Source: Perognathus longimembris pacificus (lineage: Eukaryota > Chordata > Mammalia > Rodentia > Heteromyidae). Taken from it: a stretch of DNA of 64,000 nucleotides. The stretch spans positions 9,374,963-9,438,962 of the forward strand of contig NC_063176.1 in assembly GCF_023159225.1 (NCBI RefSeq), given 5' to 3'. A program made the translations under genes and the position numbers. Below, piece after piece: positions 59,490-64,000 of this stretch; the stretch's first letter is position 1; every line of letters starts with the position of its first letter. Below the pieces are notes generated by a model. The model did not search any database, was not told the origin of the DNA, and saw only the letters and a list, made by a program, of their open reading frames with translations.

Positions 59490-59735
59490 CTTATTGGGGC
59501 TTTGAACTCAAAGCCTCATGGTATTTCTTTGCTTAGTTTTCAATCAAAATTGTTGCTCTACCATCTAAGCCATGTGACCACTTAAGGTTTTTTGCTGGTT
59601 AATTGGAGTTAAAAGTCTTTCAGATTTGTCTGCTCTGGCTGGTTCTGATCCTCAGATCTCATCCTCTAGGATTAAAAATGTGAGAGTTTTGCATATAGAT
59701 GTGAGCCACTAGTGCCTGTCCTCTGTAATTTGTAA
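59490..59735 (-). mobile_element. Composite B1/tRNA-like SINE
   Basis: TTTGAACTCAAAGCCTCATG, TTGCTCTACCATCTAAGCC, GTTAATTGGAGTTAAAAGTC, GGTTCTGATCCTCAGATCTC and GATGTGAGCCACTAGTGCC appear in the reverse-strand order, with a small insertion near 59680. Confidence 0.8.
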
Positions 59736-59904
59736 CATTGAAAATAGCGTTCTTTGAGTAGCAGATAAACAAAGGTTCAGAATATTTGTTGTACCGAAGA
59801 CACCATGTCACAATTTAAAGATAATTGTTTAGTTTTTTATAACTGTTGATATCTATAGTGTAGCATAAGGACCCATGTTTGCTTTATTTTTTTTAAGAAA
59901 AGAT

Positions 59905-60000
59905 TTGATGTTTAGATTAGGCTGTCCATGAATTTGTCATCTTCTGCCTCTGTACTCTAGGTGCTGTGATTACAGGCACATAACACAATGCCTGGGAATG
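59905..60000 (-). mobile_element. B1-like SINE fragment
   Basis: TTAGGCTGTCCATGAATTTG, TCTGCCTCTGTACTCTAGG and GTGATTACAGGCACATAACAC are the complement of a B1 monomer. Confidence 0.7.
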
Positions 60001-60120
60001 TTTAATTTTACCATTAAATGTCTTTTTCCTAAAGCCAAATTCTCCCTGTAACATTTACCATATTATTAAACATAGTGTCTCTTTACAAACTTTGATTGCA
60101 TCCCTGTTGAAAATTACATC

Positions 60121-60362
60121 GCAAGCTTAGTGGTAGAGTGCTTGCTCAGCATGCATGAAATTTTGGATTCTATTTCTTAGTACCACATAAACAGAAAAGG
60201 CCAGAAGTGACACGTACCATGGCTCAAGTGGTAGAGCCCTAGCCTTGAGCAAAAGGAGCTCAGGGACAGAGCCCAGGCTCTGAGGTCAAGCCACAGGACT
60301 GGAAAAGAAAAAAAAAAAAAAAAAAAAAAGGAGGAAGGGAGGAAGGGAGGAAAGAAGGAAAA
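60121..60362 (+). mobile_element. Dimeric ID-like SINE, older, GGAA tail
   Basis: The left monomer is closer to a classical ID element (GCTTAGTGGTAGAGTGCTTG, CTCAGCATGCATGAAA), with a normal right monomer. The A-tail runs into GGAA/GGGAGGAA units. The target-site duplication GAAAATTACATC is at 60109-60120 and 60363-60374, placing both tail and microsatellite inside the insertion. Confidence 0.92.
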
Positions 60363-60374
60363 GAAAATTACATC

Positions 60375-62635
60375 ACATATAAGTCTACTCTTGTTTACTT
60401 TTTTGCAAACAGTTAAAGGGTATGTAAGTGTGTTTTAGGTGCAGCAAGAATTTTATGAAATAATTCTTAATCCTTTGTATGAAGTATTAAAAATGCAAGA
60501 TTTTGATCTTGTCCATTATAATGTGGATCCATTGGACTTTGTTCTCTTTAATATGTGGCTCTGAGATGTATGCCTTGTTCTTAGTGAACAATTGTTAAAT
60601 GAATCCATCAATAAAGGAATGGATTTTAGAGATGTTTTCACCTTACACCTTCCAACAACCACTGAACATAAACCTGCTTTAATTTGTTATTTAGTCTATG
60701 ATGCTTAATGTGTATACACCTAAAACTAGGATATTATATAAATTTTGTAGCTGGCCAGAGGTATATGAAACTATTTTTAACATTTATTAAGTTCACAAAT
60801 ATATACTCATGCTTACTGTTGACTGGTGATGCAGACATTATAGGTGGGCGGAAACAACATGCTAATATCAGTTTAAAATAGTGGCAGATCTTAACATCCT
60901 TGGAAGATGAACTTGTGTGTATAAGATTTCAGATTAACTCAGCCATTATGTGCATTTTGTACTTTCAATTCTGTACAGAAGAATAATTATTTTTATGTAC
61001 CTCCCCCAGGTATTCTGATAAAGTATTCTATTTCAGCCAGGCAAATCTAGATCTTCATATCCACATATTGGAGAAAAATATCTAAAGTGAAGAGCAGTGA
61101 AACATGCTCTGTTATTCCTAATTAGTACATTAGTAGGAACACCTAATGCTATAAGTGAAAAGTTATGAATTGAAAATATCCAAAGCCTTTCAGACTTACA
61201 ACTCCAAATAAGTAGGCTCAGGTTTAAAAAATAATCCTACAAAGCAATTGTGGCCTGGGTATTTTAGCTTAATGTTCAGATTCTGTTTCTTCAGGGGAAA
61301 AAATCCGTTTTCTGATAAATTTGATAGAAAGAGTTGTACTTTATTTATATGCTGTTTGAATATGTATTTAAATAAATTTGCATTTATGGAAGTAAATGTA
61401 TTTGTAGATATGTTTATGTGATATCTGTTTATGTGTGTGTGTTCATGCATGTGTAGTGCTTTTACACTGTGTTCCCATCTTTAAGGCATTTTACATTCAT
61501 TTTATGAATTTATCTTGAATTTGGAGATTGTGCTTTTCACGTTCATTTAGAATTTGGAGATTTGTAGGATGTGGATATTTTCTTGAAATGCATAAAATGA
61601 ATATCCATATGCATTCCCAGTTTCTCCTCATGAAGGTGTCTTAATAAGTAACTGTGTTTGTCAATTCACTTTTATATAAATGCTTATATTACTGGCTTAT
61701 GTATACACTTCACAATGGACGTTGACACGCACAATTACATTCAAAAATATGTTGAGTGCCACACAAGTATTCGTAGACAAGAAGAAAACATAAATCTGAA
61801 AACAACCATTCCTGGTCACCGTTTATTTGGAAAATAGGATATGGTAGCAAATGCAACATATATTTTATACCTCACATAATTTTATTTATATTCTTTAGGG
61901 CATGGGGAATGAAAAAAAATAAAGGGAAAGAGATAGAAAGCGCTTATACATGCAATTAAAGACCCAAAGGGAATATAAACTTTGAACTCTGACTAAATAC
62001 GCCTTTTTGAGTTATGTAAAAATTTTCAAAATTATTAATCAGGTGTGTGAAAAATATGCCCATTACCTCTGGGTTCAGAGAGGCTAGGACAGTAGGTTCT
62101 GAAGAAATTACTATGATTTATTAGTAGTTACAAGTCATATCCATTTCAATTTATCAGCATGACCTTGCAGAGACTCTCTCTCAAGAGTTTGTAGAGTTCA
62201 CCTTGAGCTTCTGTCCTGCATTGGTTCAGAAAGTGGCATGGTTCTCTGGCTTTTCTTTTTTTCAGTTTATAGTTGCTAGAGTAGGTCAGCCTGTGAATTG
62301 ATATTTAAGGCCAGCAGACAAGAATAATTTGTCTTTAGTTCTTTATTGAAATCTTGAAAATTAAACAACAAAATAAGAGATAAAGAGAAAGCTCATTTTA
62401 TAAAAATAGGATTGTGGAAGCCTTTAACACTAATTCTTCTGGGTAATGTTATATGAGACATTTAACTAAAGTTCATCATTCTTATCTTAAAACTTGGCAA
62501 GATAAAGCATCATATTTGTAATGTAGAAATGTCATAAAGATCAAGTAATATAAAATATTTTTATCAACTGTAAACAGGTCCCGCATCTATGTAATGCATT
62601 CTTGGAGTTGAATTTTTATATTATCCTTAGGTCAA
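60375..62635. other. Unique AT-rich sequence, possible L2 end
   Basis: About 2.3 kb. 60550-60630 (TTGTTCTTAGTGAACAATTG, TTAAATGAATCCATC) hints at an L2 3' end, but weakly. No gene recognised. Confidence 0.45.
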
Positions 62636-62639
62636 TTTA

Positions 62640-63011
62640 AATACAGATCTCTACGCATTCACACACACTGAAACCAAAGGAGGATATTCTTAGGAGAGGA
62701 GCACAAAGGTGCAATAATGATGTACATCTGATCATTCTGTGTTGCTGTGTTTGTTTCCTATTATATTATTTATCTGCCTTAGTGAGGGTAAGTTGGAGAA
62801 CAAATAGTAGGGCAAAGGGTGACAAATGCAGCAGTGGTACTCGCTAGACATTATGTTGAAAATGAGCTATACAACTACTGGGTGCAGAAGGAAAGGAAAA
62901 TGGGACAGAACTACAGAAGGAGGGAAAAATGTCTAAATATAAATGTACATTTATCTGATGTATATGTAACCCCTATGCATCACCTTTATAATAACAATAA
63001 AATGCATGAAA
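62640..63011 (+). mobile_element. Old L1 3' end, plus orientation
   Basis: Plus-strand L1 3' UTR: ACACACACTGAAACC, TATTCTTAGGAGAGGAG, ATGTAACCCCTATGCATCACC, then AATAAA at 62996-63001. A 90-residue frame across it is a chance frame. Confidence 0.7.
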
Positions 63012-63466
63012 AAAATGTATTTAAGCCTTTCCAGAAAACATCTACTCAGGGACATGTATCTTTCTGTAGCTGTCATCTATCCTTTTTTTAAAAAATAAAT
63101 TCTCAATTCTTCTTAACAATGCATCTGTCACTCCCCAGAGATTGAAATGGCTCCTACTGTGCATAAGTACCATTGTTGCACTACATGAATAAGCATATTC
63201 CAAGTTTTAAATTGATGATAGGTATGAAAATATGGAAACTGGAACTGGTATTTCAATGTAGCAATGATGCTGGATAGTTTCAAATCTGTCTAGGACATGT
63301 AGATGTGCTCTTTGTGGTCAGGTTTCTTTGGACATGCCTTGACTGTCACAGCATACCTGAGTCACCCTCACAATTATATAGGCGGAGCTCAGCTGTTGAA
63401 CATAACATCACTGGATATGTCAGCTAAGATATGCCAGCTTTCCCAGGGGTGATATATACATCTATA
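63012..63466. other. Unique sequence, no gene seen
   Basis: AT-rich, no repeat recognised. Confidence 0.45.
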
Positions 63467-63467
63467 C

Positions 63468-63516
<49 letters not shown>
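63468..63516. repeat. (TCTA)12 microsatellite
   Basis: About twelve perfect TCTA (GATA-type) units; likely length-variable. Confidence 0.98.
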
Positions 63517-64000
63517 CCAGAGAATAAAACAAATAGTAATTTTCTAATAAGTATTGGTTACATATTTCCAGGGTACAGATAACATTCAATTTACTGGTAC
63601 TTAAGTATTCAAGTGTGACCCTAAAGGTATCGGTGTGTTCATATGATACATCGATGAAGTTAAACTTTAGTAACATATGTTAACATTATTTCCCCCCATA
63701 GGTGTTCATGCAGACACTATTTATGTGGGGAAAAAACTTTGATGTTACGTATGTATATATGGAATGCAGTATTTGTGACTCGTGAAAGAGATTAGGCAAA
63801 TGTGACCAAATTTTTGTTTTTCTACCTATCAATCAATAGCTTTCTGTTTATTTACCTTCTTTGAAAAATGGAGCAACATAAATTGTTTGGCCTCTTAGGT
63901 TTCTCCTCACAATATATTAATTGGGGTCTATGTCAGGTTATAGATTTCAGCATACAAAAACAATGATTCTGGAAAACAATGTATTCATGCCTCAAAAATT
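63517..64000. other. Unique AT-rich sequence to window end
   Basis: No repeat or gene recognised. Confidence 0.45.

Overview
This is a 64 kb stretch of nuclear DNA from a placental mammal, almost certainly a rodent. It is AT-rich and poor in CpG. It is dominated by short interspersed repeats, L1 3' ends, microsatellites and unique non-coding sequence. The most telling repeat is a two-part SINE of about 200 bp. Its left half resembles the tRNA-Ala-derived ID element; its right half is a second tRNA-like unit, followed by an A-tail. From memory this matches the dimeric ID-like SINE of Geomyoidea (kangaroo rats, pocket mice, pocket gophers). That placement is an inference, because no database search was possible. 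At least nine copies have clean target-site duplications, so the family was active recently.

No protein-coding gene, exon, rRNA, tRNA or CRISPR array could be supported. The longer open reading frames are translations of SINEs, L1 fragments or CCTT/CT repeats, or are chance frames without recognisable domains. The only recognisable protein remnants are broken C-termini of L1 ORF2 at 20107-20655, 7045-7125 and 55085-55234. The window is best read as intergenic or deep intronic.

Layout: 1-1720 is a pile of B1-like fragments and dimeric SINEs with a CCTT microsatellite. 1720-11000 is unique sequence with two young SINEs at its ends and a cluster of L1 3' ends (4370-4880, 6010-6520, 6565-7130, 7135-7500). 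11000-15240 holds an old DNA transposon, SINE fragments and long CA/GA and CCTT tracts. 15240-19600 is the largest repeat-free block and contains several candidate conserved regulatory segments. 19605-20655 is the longest L1. 20655-30000 is mostly unique, with MIR pieces, a GA/GGAA tract at 25371-25627 and a diverged inverted repeat around 25719-26245. 30000-37150 contains SINEs, a long ancient repeat at 31080-31800, and an old L1 split by a DNA transposon at 36180-37145. 37150-51200 is AT-rich unique sequence with young SINEs at 41555 and 42417 and a more CpG-containing unique patch at 43690-44900. 51229-54407 holds an L1, two young SINEs and an unusual back-to-back pair of LTR-like sequences at 52435-53079. 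54408-64000 is unique sequence with old L1 pieces, SINEs and microsatellites.

The parts do not form a pathway. The biology visible here is retrotransposition history: L1 supplies the machinery, SINEs use it, their A-tails seed microsatellites, and older elements are interrupted by newer ones. I found no previously undescribed gene system. The most unusual structures are the inverted LTR-like pair, the large inverted repeat at 25.7-26.2 kb and the swapping of one 3' module between two SINE families.
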